DNA from: Viola odorata
Taxonomy: Eukaryota > Streptophyta > Magnoliopsida > Malpighiales > Violaceae
Assembly (NCBI GenBank): GCA_963691705.1
Contig: OY829545.1
Span: 17,559,569 to 17,623,568, forward strand
Direction: 5' to 3'
Length of the DNA stretch: 64,000 nt
Shown: in pieces, positions 33,215-51,915 of the stretch
How positions within the stretch are numbered: the stretch's first letter is position 1
How the letters are laid out: each line of letters starts with the position of its first letter
The notes under the pieces: model-generated
The model's input: only the letters and a program-made list of their open reading frames with translations
Told to the model about the DNA's origin: nothing
The model's database searches: none
Program-made: the position numbers and the translations under genes

Positions 33215-36200
33215 ATGGATCAATTCAAGGGCCAGGCTCGACTCCCGAGGTTCGCTATCCCTCAACGGTACGAAATCCGGCTGAAACCCGACCTAGCCTC
33301 ATGCAAATTCGGCGGTTCCGTCTCCGTCCACCTCGATATTGTCTCTCCCACCGGTTTCATCGTCCTCAACTCCGCGGATCTATCGGTCGAGGTTCCGACC
33401 ATCTCCTTCACCACCTCCACCTCTCAGGTACTCTAAACTCATCTAATCAACACCATTTCATTTCCTTCCCGAATGATCGTTCTAACTTGACTTAATCTGA
33501 CTTAATTTGAAACAGGTTTTCAAGCCCAAGAATGTTGAGTTAGTGGAAGGAGATGAAATAATAGTAATGGAGTTCGCGGAGAAGATTCCTACTGGGACAG
33601 GTGTTTTGAAGATCGATTTCTCTGGAATTCTGAATGATCAGATGAAAGGATTTTATCGCAGGTAATTAATATATCACAAATGATGTGCCTGTGTTCTTGA
33701 TGATAGTGTAATTAGCCTTATGTATTGAAGTGTTGGTTTCTGTGATTAGCACTTATGAGTTAAACGGTGAGAAGAAGAACATGGCAGTTACGCAATTTGA
33801 GCCAGCTGATGCTCGCAGATGCTTTCCTTGTTGGGACGAGCCTTCATTCAAGGTTTGTTGAAAGAATTAGGACCGTTAGATTTTATTGGATTCTGGTTGG
33901 TGTGGTTTTGTAAAGTATTTTTTGTCACCTGACATGGTTTTACAGGCTACCTTTAAGATTACATTGGAAGGGGTACCGGCAGAGTTGGTGGCACTTTCTA
34001 ATATGCCAGTTGCTGAGGAGAGAGTGGATGAAAGTTTGAAGACTCTTTCATATCAAGAATCACCTATTATGTCTACATATTTGGTGGCAGTTGTGGTTGG
34101 GCTTTTTGATTATGTGGAGGATTATACAACAGATGGTATTGTTATCTTATCTTCTCATTTCAGTTGTCTTGAAGGATAGTGATCTATCTTTTTCTTGGTT
34201 TTATGAGAGTAACTATGTGTCCAGGGGTCAAAGTTCGTGTTTATTGTCAAGTTGGAAAAGCAAATCAAGGGAAATTTGCATTGCACGTTGCTGCGAAGAC
34301 ACTTGATTTATACAAAGAGTATGTTTTACCATTAAATAGTCATCGCACACTATCTCAGCCATAAGTTTGTGGATTGTTTTTTTTTTGGGGTGCTATTTCG
34401 GTGTTTTTTGAAAATTAACTGTTTTCTGTCATACAGCTACTTTGCTGTACCATACTCACTTCCAAAACTGGATATGATTGCAATCCCTGATTTTTCTGCT
34501 GGGGCTATGGAGAATTATGGTTTAGTTACATACCGTGAGACAGCTTTACTCTTTGATGAACAGAATTCTGCTGCTGCTAACAAGCAGAGGGTATGCTCAT
34601 GTCTTGTTTGTTGATATTGGTTTCGGAGCGTGGTTTGGCTAGTGTGTTGTAATCTCTGCGATATGTTTAATTATTTCAACTTCTTTTGTGTTAAGGTTGC
34701 TACTGTTGTAGCACATGAACTGGCACACCAGTGGTTTGGCAATCTTGTAACTATGGAATGGTGGACAGACTTGTGGCTAAATGAGGGTTTTGCTACCTGG
34801 GTACATCTTCTGATACTTTTACCTACAACTGTCACACTACACTCTGGTTTAGCACAACCATATAACGATAATCTGTATGGGTTTTCAGGTGAGCTATCTG
34901 GCTAGTGATAGCTTGTTTCCAGAATGGAAAGTATGGACTCAGTTTCTTGATGAATTGACCGACGGCCTTAGGCTAGACGGCCTTGAAGAATCTCACCCAA
35001 TTGAGGTAAATAGGGTCTGGAGGATAGTTCTCTCTGCCTTAATGATATTGAACTATTGCTCCCATGTAGAATCTGTATAAAAAGCAAAATCTTTGTTCAG
35101 GTGGAGGTAAACCATGCTTCTGAAATCGATGAAATATTTGATGCAATAAGCTACAGAAAGGGTGCGTCTCTCATCCGGATGCTACAAAGCTATCTTGGTG
35201 CTGAGCGTTTTCAGGTGGGTATCAGTTAGAACCATCTGTCATGGCTGAGATACCTTTGGTTTTATTCATATGTTTTCTTAAAATCCTGATATTTTATTTA
35301 TAGAACATTAAACAAAAGGAAAAAAGGTTTCAATAATTTTATTAATTCTATTTGGAAAAGGATAGAACTGATTTGATGCTTGTTGGGGTGAATAATGAAA
35401 AAGATTGGCTCAGGAACAACAACAATTATTAGTCTTATGTGGATCATAAAGGATTGTAGGTAGATACTTGGAAAGTGTTTCTTTTATGTAATATTTGATC
35501 ATTATCTCCTGAGAGGTCCATCCATCTTAACTAGTCATGGGAAATTTTTATCTGTTATGCGATACTGTTTCTTGCTATTTAATGAGTAATTTTATCTGTG
35601 TACGAGTGGCTTAGCATGCTTCTATTTGCTGATAGGTTGTGCAGTTTGGTTGATGCCCTTTGGATCTTAGTTGTAAGAAATTGAGAATTGTCATCGGTTT
35701 ATCATTTGATAGATATTGTTGTGCTGTCACTTTCTCTTATTCAATGATTATAGTTGAGTGATATGTTTGTGGAGAGTTACCATGTTTAATAATACCTGCC
35801 CTATTACTTCTTGTAGAGATCACTTGCTTCATACATAAAAAAATATGCCTGCTCTAATGCAAAGACAGCAGATTTATGGGCTGCCCTTGAGGAGGGAACG
35901 GGTGAGCCTGTGAATAAGCTAATGAATTCGTGGACAAGACAAAAAGGATACCCAGTTATATCTGTCAACATCCAGGATCAAAAGTTGCAATTTCAACAGG
36001 TTCTCTTCCATTCATCCTTTTATGATTGATCTGTTAAATTCTTAGGTTCATTTACACTATATTAAACTGAATGCTCTGACAGCCTTATCTTAAGTTATAT
36101 ACTAGTTTCTATTCATGATATTCAAAAAGTTCATATATACTGATGAGTAAATGTAAACAATACCAGACACAATTCTTTTCAAGTGGTGCCCAAGGTGACG

Positions 36201-38337
36201 GGCAATGGATTGTGCCCATAACTTTATGCCGTGGCTCGTACAATTCACACAAAAGATTCTTATTGGAGAAAAAATCTGAAGCTCTTGATATCAAGGAATT
36301 GCTGGATTCCAGCTCTCCACACTCTGGAAGTGCTTGGATAAAGGTTAATGCGGATCAGACTGGTTTCTACAGGGTCAAGTATGATGATGAGCTTGTTGCT
36401 AAACTTAGATGTGCCATAGAGAAGAAGGACCTAAATGAAACAGACAGATACGGTGATTTGAATGACTTGAGGTGCACATTCTTGTCTGGTACGTATTATA
36501 AAGTGGAAACTTGACATTTTGTTATACCTTTGACAGGCATTTTGGATGATTCATTTGCCCTTTCTATGGCTCGTCACCAGTCTCTGACCTCATTGCTCGT
36601 TCTGATGGATGCATACAGGGAGGAATTTGAGTATACTGTGCTTTCTAACTTGATTACTGTATGTTCACACCAGTATCTTCTTCACATTATTATATCCTTC
36701 CCTTTCCCAGCGGTCCTTATTTTTTATGTCTTCTTTTCTCAGATATGCTATAAAGTTGCAAGGATTGCAGCAGATGCAGTCCCCGACTTACTTGGTGACA
36801 TCAAGCAGTTTTTCATTGGTCTTCTGCAAAATTCTGCCGAGTAAGTTATTATTATTATGAATTATTGCGCTTGCTATCACAGTATTTACTGCCTTTCAAT
36901 TTTCATTCTAATTATGAAAAGCTATGAAGAAATTAATCATGTCAACTATCAAAACAATAAAATCTAAACAGCACATTCTTCCTCTTGTTTACATTCTTCT
37001 ATTTTCCATGGTTTTCCATTGTGTTGTTTCCTTTGCAGAAAGCTCGGTTGGGATGCTAAACAAGGTGAGAGCCATCTGGATGCAATGTTGAGAGGAAAAA
37101 TTTTGACTGCCCTTGCTCAGTTTGGACATGGTCCAACACTGGATGAAGCAAGTAGGCGGTTTCATGCATTCCTAGAAGACAGGAATTCACCTCTTCTCCC
37201 CCCTGATCTGAGAAAGGTTCTTATGCTGTAATATTTTTATTAAGCATTAATTATGATTTTACCTCTGTTCATTCTCCCTTAATGCTATCTACAATTGTTG
37301 CAGGGTGCATATGTGGCCATAATGCGAAGGGTGAGCAAATCAAACAGGTCGGGTTTGGAGTCACTCCTGCGAGTGTATAGAGAGACTGATTTAGGCCAAG
37401 AAAAAACACGCATTCTGGGTACTGATAGATTTTTTCCTGAAAGCTATAAAAATGTATGATTTTTTCGATTGCCTTCTAATTGCTTCTTTCTGTGTCATGC
37501 AGGTTCCTTAGCATCTTGTCCGGACCCTGATGTTGTCCTTGAAGTTCTCAACTTTCTGTTTACCTCTGAGGTATCATAGGTTTTTTCATGTGTTAACTGT
37601 TGCTGTTGAGAAATATAATAGTGTCTCTTGAACTTCAATTATACTAAGGATGTTTTCTGCTTTACACAGGTCCGCGCTCAAGATGCTGTTTTTGGACTAG
37701 CTGTTTCCTTTGAAGGACGTGAGACAGCTTGGACTTGGCTGAAGGTAATACTCATGACATTAGTCTACCGAATTCTGTTAAACATTAAAAACATTTTGGC
37801 AATGATGCTTTGACATAGATGGAAACATCCTCCAGTTAGGAGGTGCAAGTTTGTCGAACTCTAGTGAGCTACCAATACAAATGAGAACATGAAACCAGTC
37901 TATCTCCTCTAAATCTCTTTTACTACCTTTTGTTGTTTCTTCTTTGCTCTAATTATATTCTTTTGGATTCCAGGATAACTGGGACCACATTACAAAGACC
38001 TGGTCTGGGTCTTTGTTAACTCACTTTGTCGGAGCAATTGTCTCTCCGGTATGGCCCCCCACTCTCTCCTTTTGTTGATTTCTTCAGTTATAAGTAGTGT
38101 TCAACTTGTTTTAGTCACGAACATTTTGGTTCTCCCAACTACCGTCTACAGTTTGGTTCACTGGAGAAGGCCAAGGAAGTGGAGGAGTTCTTTGCTAGCC
38201 GGAGCAGGCCAGCTATTAGTAGAACCTTGAAGCAGAGCATTGAGAGCGTGAACATCAAGGCGAAGTGGGTTCAGAGCATTCTGAGTGAGAAATATCTTGC
38301 AGACGCTATAGTAGAATTGGCACATCGAAAATACTAG
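33215..38337 (+). CDS. APM1: Aminopeptidase M1, M1 zinc metallopeptidase
   Basis: Puromycin-sensitive-type M1 aminopeptidase; plant APM1 binds NPA and affects auxin transport and seedling growth. Nineteen exons: 33215-33427, 33516-33661, 33750-33852, 33946-34135, 34225-34318, 34437-34590, 34696-34800, 34889-35005, 35101-35214, 35817-35999, 36167-36452, 36537-36658, 36743-36840, 37039-37216, 37304-37418, 37503-37570, 37670-37744, 37974-38048, 38152-38337; 873 residues with consistent phases. Exopeptidase motif GAMENYGLV. Zinc site [19 protein letters not shown] with the third ligand in LNEGF. N-terminus [20 protein letters not shown] matches the family. The C-terminal ERAP1-like helical domain ends LAHRKY. 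No signal peptide. Head-to-head with the Mdm35-like remnant and tail-to-tail with the PP2C gene. Confidence 0.96.
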
Positions 38338-38722
38338 AGATACTTCCTTACTCCAAGCTCTTTGTTCTCCAGGAATTTTCTGAATAAGATTTGACTCTAC
38401 GAGAACTAGTGTTCATGTGTCAGCATAAAATAACAAGTAAATTACCTCACAGAGACTTACTAACTCGGAGGCACAACGAATACAAATCGCAAGCATCACG
38501 AAAGGCATGCAGAGTGTCATAATCTTCTATTCCTATGACAGACAACTAAGATTTACATAGCCAGAACTCTTCGTGACACCGTCACCGAAGAGCTCTACAG
38601 GGGGTTTCAGTGTTCTACAGTACATACAGGCAGATATCTACTCCCAACAGCGATAAAAAGAGAGCCCATGTGAAAAACAGAAGGGCGAATTGAGTGTACG
38701 AAAAGGAAGTATGAACAAGCTG
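38338..38722. other. Convergent 3' UTRs of APM1 and PP2C
   Basis: Short spacer between two convergent genes, presumably both 3' UTRs. Nothing else seen. Confidence 0.4.
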
Positions 38723-41264
38723 TCAAGTTTTGCTCTTGAATTTCCTTTGAGCTTTCAAATCCACAACAATAACGGTGATGTTGTCCTTGCTTCCTTTCTG
38801 AAGAGCTCGGTTCGAGAGGTACTCGGCCGCTGCTTGAGCTGCTGGATCGATATCCTCGCCTCTTGGGGAAGGGAGCGTGGCCCCATTCTTTTTGTGCCAG
38901 ACTAGTAATCGTTTACGAGCCAAATCACATGCCTCTTCGTTGGACATCACGTCCCACAAACCATCACTAGCTAGAATAAGGCACTCATCTTCTCTTGCCC
39001 GTGGAATAAACATCACTTCTGGATCCGGAATGATCCATGGTTTCAAATATCTATCACCTACAACCCAAAAGCAACATTTAATTTAAGCTACATGAAGCAA
39101 TCTTCCCAGTCAAGTCATAGATAGATCAAGCCTCAGAATTGCACAAACAGGACCATCTGAACAAGTGCATCAACATTGACATAACTTATTTAGTCCCATT
39201 GCGTATCAAAGTGCAGGGATTAACAAAGCGGGCATGGATTTTACAAATGGAAAATATAAATATGTTCATCACATACTATATTTGCTTAAGAGAGGAGTAC
39301 CACAACGATGTAATCCATGCAACAAAACAGGACCTATGTTCCAATCTGAGGAGATAATGTTTTCCTTTTTCAGATAAATGCAACCTTAATTAGAAGAAAG
39401 GCACTTAAATCTGGCGATCTCTAATATCTCCCTTCCAAGGTGATTCATTTCACAGCAACAATTCTGCTACATGAAAACAATTCCTGATACAGTTTGAGTT
39501 GAAACAGGTAATCTATATCAGCTTTCTGCAGACCTACGTTTCTCTTCATGTCGTAAGCGAGTGAAGAGCACACAGAAAATTGATTCTTGTGAACACTTAA
39601 CTTCCCGTTTACAGATAAACGCGCACACATTCAATCGACAGCTCGTGGATAAAGTGTGGTCAAAATTATTATTGAGAATGCATGACACGAACATTAACCA
39701 TTAACAAAAATGAAGAGGATGGGAAGAACCTACCAATAGATCTTGACATGGCAAGAACACCAAAGACACGGTGCCCATTCCACTGTATAACCTTGCCCCC
39801 AGCTGCTTCTATCCTTGCATATTCATCTTCTCGATTTGGCTGAAATAGCACAAAGATTGAAAGAAAGAAATGAGTAAGCCTTCTCCAACTGGTTTTTGCT
39901 AAAAAGTATGAGGCCAGTCTATAGTTTGAAGAAGCTCTTACTTTATGATCCACTGATAATGCCATGGGTTCTTTCCCCCGACAAAGAACTGCTCTTGAGT
40001 CTCCGCAATTAGCTACTATGATGTGCGATGAACATATAATGGCAACAACCGCTGTAGAACCAGCAGTTTCAGGGGCAACTGGTTCAGCACCAGCCTTCCC
40101 ACCAACTTCAGCATCTATCTTCACAAAACAATTAGTGAATGCTTTTTCCCACTGCTCCTGACAGTTATTGCTTGTGCTACCATCACTTAGGCCATTCTTA
40201 ACAAACTTTATCTCTTCAGCTAAAGCAGAATGGAGACGATCACTACAGTAGTTCGCAACCTGAACAAAGCAACCCCATTTAAGATATTTCCATGCACAGA
40301 TAAAAGTATTTGCACGATTATAGGAACAAAAACAAAAGATAAACCCACAAAGTGGAAAAGAACATATGGAAAGAAAAGGCACCTGAGAACCTCCATGGCC
40401 ATCATATACTCCAAAGAAATGACCAGTCTGGTTGGTTAACTTGTTCATTCCATCAAGTACCCGATCACCAATTAGCAACTGAATGGGAATTTCTATGAAC
40501 TGTGGTACAGTTGCAAATGCATCTTCCATCTCAGGTCTCCTTCCACACAGGGACGTAAATCCCCAAAGAGGGATGTACTCGACCTCGAAAACACTACGAG
40601 CGATTGTTCCACTTACCCCTCTTTCCAAAGCCAAAGGAAGCACAACTGCGGAAGTCTTCACATCAGACCCATCTCCACTGTCTTCCTCAACACTAACTAT
40701 GGTAGTAAGGGAATCACCCTCGACTTCTTTCTTCACATTTGACTCAGCAAAATCTGCTGCCTTAGCAATAAGATCAACAGGAGATACACTCTTATCAACA
40801 TCTACAGAATTTGGAGTTCCTAACTCAGAGGCGGCATCAAAACACAGGAAATCTTCTCCACAGAGGCTACTTGTCTCACTAGTCACTGAAAGAGAACAAG
40901 AGCTATCAAGAACCTGATCACCCTCAAATGACAAGGAATCATCTTCCTCACTTTCCCTTGTCATGTAATCGCTAACAACCCAATTGCTTTCTTTCTCTGA
41001 GACCATATCCAACAAAGGGACTCCTTTTCCTTTGTCCAATTTTGGAACTGGCGGCACCGTCTCACTGACCTCATTTTCCTGATCACCAGAAAGGCAATCC
41101 TCATCCACAGTAGAACAAACCTTAGTTACAGAATCAGATAAAAACCCAGCAGCGTCAGCCATCAAAAGTCTTGTAATATCAATGTGAGTGTCTATGGTTG
41201 GGTTTTCACAGACTGAATTACCTACTCTTAATGGCACCGCAACCGCCAGATACATCTCCTCCAT
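38723..41264 (-). CDS. Clade A protein phosphatase 2C, HAB1-like
   Basis: Mg/Mn-dependent Ser/Thr phosphatase; clade A members switch off SnRK2 kinases and are inhibited by PYR/PYL-bound ABA. Four exons: 41264-40383, 40259-39942, 39839-39734, 39057-38723, 546 residues. Acidic, variable N-terminal half, then the catalytic core: WGFTSLCGRRPEMEDAFATV, FFGVYDGHGGSQVANYCSDR, ETAGSTAVVAII, VANCGDSRAVLCRG, SVDHKPNREDEYARIEAAGG, VFGVLAMSRSIGDRYLKPW, LILASDGLWDVMSNEE and GSKDNITVIVVDL. All metal-binding Asp are present, as is the Trp of VIQWNG that contacts the ABA receptor. The N-terminus MEEMYLAVAVPLRVGN matches HAB1-like proteins. The intron after DGHGGSQ is 123 bases and open, so its retention would insert 41 residues without a stop. 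Confidence 0.95.
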
Positions 41265-43968
41265 GAAAATCTCTATCTAGACAATACAAAAAGTTACCCC
41301 CCAACCTCCCCAGAACCATACAATCTGTCATTATTCAACTAAATTGTCAACTCCTTCTCTTATCAACATTAATTTTGGAATGTGATCAGCCTCTGCAAGC
41401 AGACCATTTTCCATGCCTTTCACAATAACTTAATGAAAACTCAATACCACTGATTACTGATATAGGTAAGCTAAAAAGGTGGTGAAAAGGAAATGAATGG
41501 TTAGATCTGGTCAACAACAAGGAATCAAAACTCCCATTTGTGGAAATTACCACCTTAAAGTGTAGAGTAGTAGACCAGGTTAGGCCATTTCAACTTCATC
41601 TTCTCTGGACTCTTCTTTATCTACCTCCATCTAACTAAGAAGCAAGAAAAAGGAAAGAACTTTAGGTCCACAGAAATAGAAAAAGAAATTGCCCGAAGAG
41701 AAAAAGAAGAAGCAAATCACACTAAACACAGGAAAGAGATAGAAAAGGGGTCATGAAAAGAAAAAACGCAAGAAAGCTGAAAGCCAAGAATCACAAGAAA
41801 ACCGTAAGAAAGATAGCATCTTTATTCAAATATTAACTTAAGTTCCCTGGATCTAAGGCAACCCATCTCAGCCTCTTCTCTCTAATAATTGTTAGTACAA
41901 TGAATTTGGGAAGCAAAAGAAAAAGAATGTAAAAGAAGAAATGAAAAATCCAAAAAAACAATTGCCAACTGTAAAGAGAGTCCTTTTCCCTCCCTCATTC
42001 ACATAAAAAGAACCATGTAAAGAATACAGAAACAATATATGGGAAAGAAGTGTAGTTTGCTTACCATTTTATGAAATCAATAGCTCAAAATACAATGATC
42101 AATCAATAAAAAGAATTTGCTCTTCTTCTTCATCTGGTTATGTCAAGACTAAGGATTTGACAGAGTAAGAGAGTGGAGAAGAAGGAGAAATGAAGAAAAA
42201 AAAGAGAGAAAAATGGTATAGGAGTAATAAAAAATTGGGAAAATAAAAATAAAGACAAGGTAAAATAATGAGTAAGAAAAGGAAATGGACAGGTGTCATA
42301 TCAAGAAGAGCATATTAAAGCATCTCCACCCATCCGGTGCTCCAATCCAAGCTCTAAAAAGTGAGGATTTTAATTTATTTCATGGTTTTTTTTTGGATAC
42401 AATGATCTTAAATGCTTGATTATGGTTCTTTCCGAAAAGGGAAAAAGAAGGAAGTTTAATGATGATGGATTATGAAATTTATATTTACCCAGAAATAGAT
42501 ACAATGATCTAATCCGTACTATAATGTTTGATTATGATTATTTCCAGAAAGAAAAAAAGGTTTAGTTTTACCCAGAACATGTTTTTGACCCAAAACTGTC
42601 ACTTACCTTTTTCTTAAAAATAAAATATATAAATAAGTGAAAAGATTACCTTATCCTAAAGGTCAGTGCTGTTTCTTGCGGTTTTTAAGTTTCATATTCG
42701 TACAAGAAAAGTCCCCAAAAGATCCATTCTATCTATTCTTTTTAATTTTCTTGCTAGATAATTTGTTTAATTGATAAATGCATTTAGTATAATTAGTAGA
42801 ACCAGTAGGAGATAGATGTTGCAAGAACTGACCATTAATAATTAATTTAGTAGATTTGATCTTCTCAATCCTTTACTTGTATTTAAATCAAAATAAAATC
42901 ATCTGAACTCAATAATATTTTTGATGAAATAGGAGAAACTAGAACACGGGGTACGAATCTAACTTTTATAGACCTGGATTTGATGCCTTTTATAGACCTG
43001 GATAACTGAGTCAGATTTACCCAATTTCTGCACAAGATATTTCAGCCATGGGAGCTTTAGAAATCCTAACCTTATGTTTCATAAAAATATATTTTTCGAG
43101 TAAAATCCAGTTGAGTTTTCCTTCAGATGAGTTCCGGTGCGTGCATTAGTGTCGATATAATGGCCCCATCAAAAGTTGCTGTCCCACCAGACTCCCAGAG
43201 GATGTTCTCATTTGATGTACTAGGTAGTAGGACTAAGGTTTTATGAACATTGACAGATTTGAAGTTTAAAATGAGAAAACATCATCTATGCAGTTGCACT
43301 CAATACAATTCTGTCAGAAAATGAATGGATGACAGAAGAAATTGTTTGGTGCTCCTGTTTACTACTGTCACATCTACTACTAAATGACAAAAAATAGGTG
43401 GTCATTGTATCAGCATGTGCAGTAACTAAAATTGAGGTGCCATAAAATGATTAAACACATGTAGTAAAACCTTCAAAACGAAACTTCACATTTCTACAAT
43501 CTAACAAAGCAAAATGGCCAAAAGCCACAAAGACAGCAGTTTTCAACAATGCAAAAAAAAGAAAGTTCACATTTCCTATGAAAACATGCACACAAGCCCA
43601 ACAATAGGGTAATATTTCATTAAAACAGTGATCAAGTTTCATAATAGTTTCGTTTGCAATTCAAATTCGACCAGAAACTGCCGCTAGAGAAGGCTAGTGT
43701 TTACCACAGCCAACCTGGGCAACCAGGGCATAAGATTTTCTGCTCTAAATCTAATACACAGAGCCTTTTTTTCTGCTACACATCTGACTTGTCCTAGCAG
43801 TTAACCCATCATCAGTGGGGTTTATAGAAGTTTCACAATTACTGCTGTACACCTAAGCAGTGGTTCTGCAAATAGCATGGCAGCCGACCCAGACTTTGGA
43901 GGAACAACACCCTACTCAGAACCATAACAAGCAAATATCCATGTTACGGTTTCCACCATTTTACTGTA
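41265..43968. other. PP2C leader and promoter, NDR 3' flank
   Basis: 2.7 kb without a gene. Purine-rich sequence at 41600-42260 is probably the PP2C leader, likely with an intron, since HAB1-type genes often have one. 43700-43968 is the NDR kinase 3' UTR. I see no convincing ABRE or repeat. The middle part (42300-43400) holds nothing I recognise. Confidence 0.4.
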
Positions 43969-49261
<5,293 letters not shown>

Positions 49262-51129
49262 TACCCTCTCTTTCTCTCTACGACTTGAAATTCTCTATCT
49301 AGCTATCTGTATTTATCTCACTAGACATACACGACCATGTACGTATAGCTCTGCTGCTTTAAGAACCCCAAAAGACTCGGTCTTTGAGTTTTCTCTCTCT
49401 AGAAAAATACTGAACTCATTCCCTTTCTCTCTCTAAGATACTCACTTAGCTATTTCTCTCTCTATCCCTCATTCATTACAACAGCGGGGAGGTGATGCAA
49501 ACGACAACCTCAGAAAAAAAAGAAAAAAAGAAGAAACCACATATGTAAAAAACACAAAACTCCTTGGATCCCCTGCGACCGTTCTTCCTAAATTAAAACG
49601 CCCCCGGTCCAATCACACGACCCAGCGGTGACTAATATATAAATTTAGGATGACGTGGAGTACCTTGGAAGAATTTTGGACTTGGGTGATTATCACTCGC
49701 CCTCAACAGATTGGTTTTTTTCATTCAATATATTAGACACGATACTTAATTTAAGAGTAAAGACGTATTTTATATTTAACGGTAAGTCTTTTTTTAGTTA
49801 CCATTTAGTATTCAAGTCTCTTTTCAATCTGATTAATTTAAATTTTAATGGAATGAGACATTCATCAGGTCTCTATTTGAACCTAATTGAACTGAAATGT
49901 AAGTGATACCGTAAAATTTGAAAGTAACTTTAATAAATCTCAAAATTGAGATTTTTAATGTCGGTCAAATCTTTATTAATCAACTTAACTGCGCCCTTTT
50001 AGTTGGTAATTTTACTTAAGAGGTTTTAAACTAGAATAATACCACATGTACTAGTAACATTTACGCTAATTTTACCTTAACTTAATAATCATTTATTTAG
50101 ATAAATTATATAATTAATAAGAGAGAAATATCAATCTGGAATTGTCATATTGATAAATAAAACTGTTAATATTAAAAAATAAAAAAATAAAATACTAGTA
50201 TGATAGGGAAACTAGAAATTGAAGAGATCCAAAAATACAGATCATACAATACAACAGATCCAAAGTCTATATTTTTATGAAATTTAATTAAATCTATCTG
50301 TTAAAAACCAAACAAACAGAGGGATCAATCGAGCTGTAAATCCAGCAGGACCAGGCACAACCCTGGTGTTCTTTTTGTACCATAATTAGGGCACCCGAAT
50401 GATCCAGTGCAACCACCAACCCTCCACCATTTCCTGCGCAATGCGGACGTGTCAATCCCTGATTGGTCGAAGAAGGCATTGATTGAGGTCTTCATATCCA
50501 TGGGCAGATCAGCTGCGCAACTTGCAAGCATGCATTTGTTTTTTTGTTTCGAGACCTGGGTGTGCATTGTCACCTTTTGAATGTGTGACAGGCTCGAGCC
50601 TGAATTTTTAATTTTTTTTAATAAAAGAAGGAAAGAAAGGGTGGTGGTGCTGGTGCAAGAACAGTTGTTAGATTTGATGTATATTGAGATCTGTCTTAAA
50701 AAGGAGAAGGCAACATTTATTTTTATGTTCAGACAAATTGGAATCCAGCTTGGCGTTCCTCTTTTTCTTTGTTTTTTCCTTTAATTAGGGTACTTTTAAT
50801 TATAGACAGACAAATTTGATTGGTGTATAGTATATTTATAGAGTAAATTTCCAGGAAAATTCTGTGGAAAGTCATCAAAATCATCATTTTTGAAGTTATC
50901 AGGTACTTCAAGAATTTGCAGAATTGCCAGCACGTACTATGTGACACAACACAGCAATTTTTAAGCCAAGTAATGTAACTAGCATTACTAGTTACTCTAA
51001 AGTTTAATTGTATAGGATTAAGAGTCTAATTAGTAAATAGCGTCACCCGGGAAGAAGATAAAACACCAAACTAGCATCACACGATAGCTACTTTTATAAC
51101 TACAAGCTAGTCAGCACCCTCGCCGCCAT
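49262..51129. other. NDR promoter and intergenic DNA
   Basis: 49262-49620 is pyrimidine/CT-rich leader and promoter of the NDR kinase (several TCTCTCTC runs). The rest is AT-rich. A minus-strand ORF at 50325-50573 (about 80 residues with DMKTSINAFFDQSG) has cysteines and a plausible composition, but I do not recognise it and no splice or start support is evident. 50885-51129 begins the duplicated B3 segment. Confidence 0.35.
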
Positions 51130-51915
51130 TCAGCTTCTGTCACTGTATCCGGCTGCCATGGTGTCTCTAAGGTTTTGAGCCCTGAGTTTGATTCCTTCAT
51201 TGCCGCACTCTATCAATTCAAAGAAACACGCATCTCCTTCTTTCAAATTGTTGTCCGCCACAAATTTCTTGAATCCTGGATAAACCTTTGCGCTACCGCT
51301 GATCTTTCCATGGTATATCATCTCCCATACCTTACCATTGCAACTGACAGATAAAGGGACTCGACGCAAAATCCCTAATTTCAGTTTCTTAGGAACCACC
51401 TAACAGTCCAGACATGAAAAGTTAGAAAGAACAGGATGTAGCTTAATTGAAACAAGCTGATGTTTTAGTTTATAAAAAATAAACAAATTTTAAAAATCAA
51501 ACTCATATTTTTTGGATACATTGCACTAACTGACTAAATTGCAGAAGTCCCATATCAAAGAAGATGAGAACATGAGCTTTGCTTCCCTATATAAATGTAA
51601 TGAAATAACATTGGCGGAAAGAAAACGTAGTATTCAAAAAATTCCAAGCAGTCTTTCTTAGTTTCTAAAGGTCCCACTGACTTGGGATAAAAGAAAAAAG
51701 AGACGACTATATTAACGAAATAAAGCAATCAGTTCATGGGAGTTCAGAAATCTAATAGCAACTAAAATAATTACCAAATGATGGGGGGGCTTCAAATGTG
51801 ATGGTCCGATGATGATGTGAAAGTATGGTTTCCCTGAGAGAGGCCAGAATTCATCCCCATCCACCGTAATAGAAAAAGACGACTCTGATGAAGCTTGACC
51901 GGTTGGTTGTGCCAT
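51130..51915 (-). CDS. Small single B3-domain protein, REM-like
   Basis: Putative DNA-binding B3 protein. Exons 51915-51775 and 51399-51130, GT-AG, phase 0, 136 residues. The B3 fold is visible: KPYFHIIIGPSHLK as the first strand region, VPKKLKLGIL, VSCNGKVWEMIYHG, then PGFKKFVADNNLKEGDACFF and FELIE. Only one B3 domain, no other domain seen, so close to short REM/Os04g-type proteins. Upstream, a conserved stretch shared with copy 2 (52780-53070) might be an untranslated first exon. The target and role are unknown. The tandem copy at 54210-55029 is broken. Confidence 0.85.

Noticed and set aside
40483..40917. 144-residue + strand ORF opposite PP2C exon 1
   Set aside because: Ser/Thr-rich shadow of the acidic Ser-rich PP2C head; no start context or domain.
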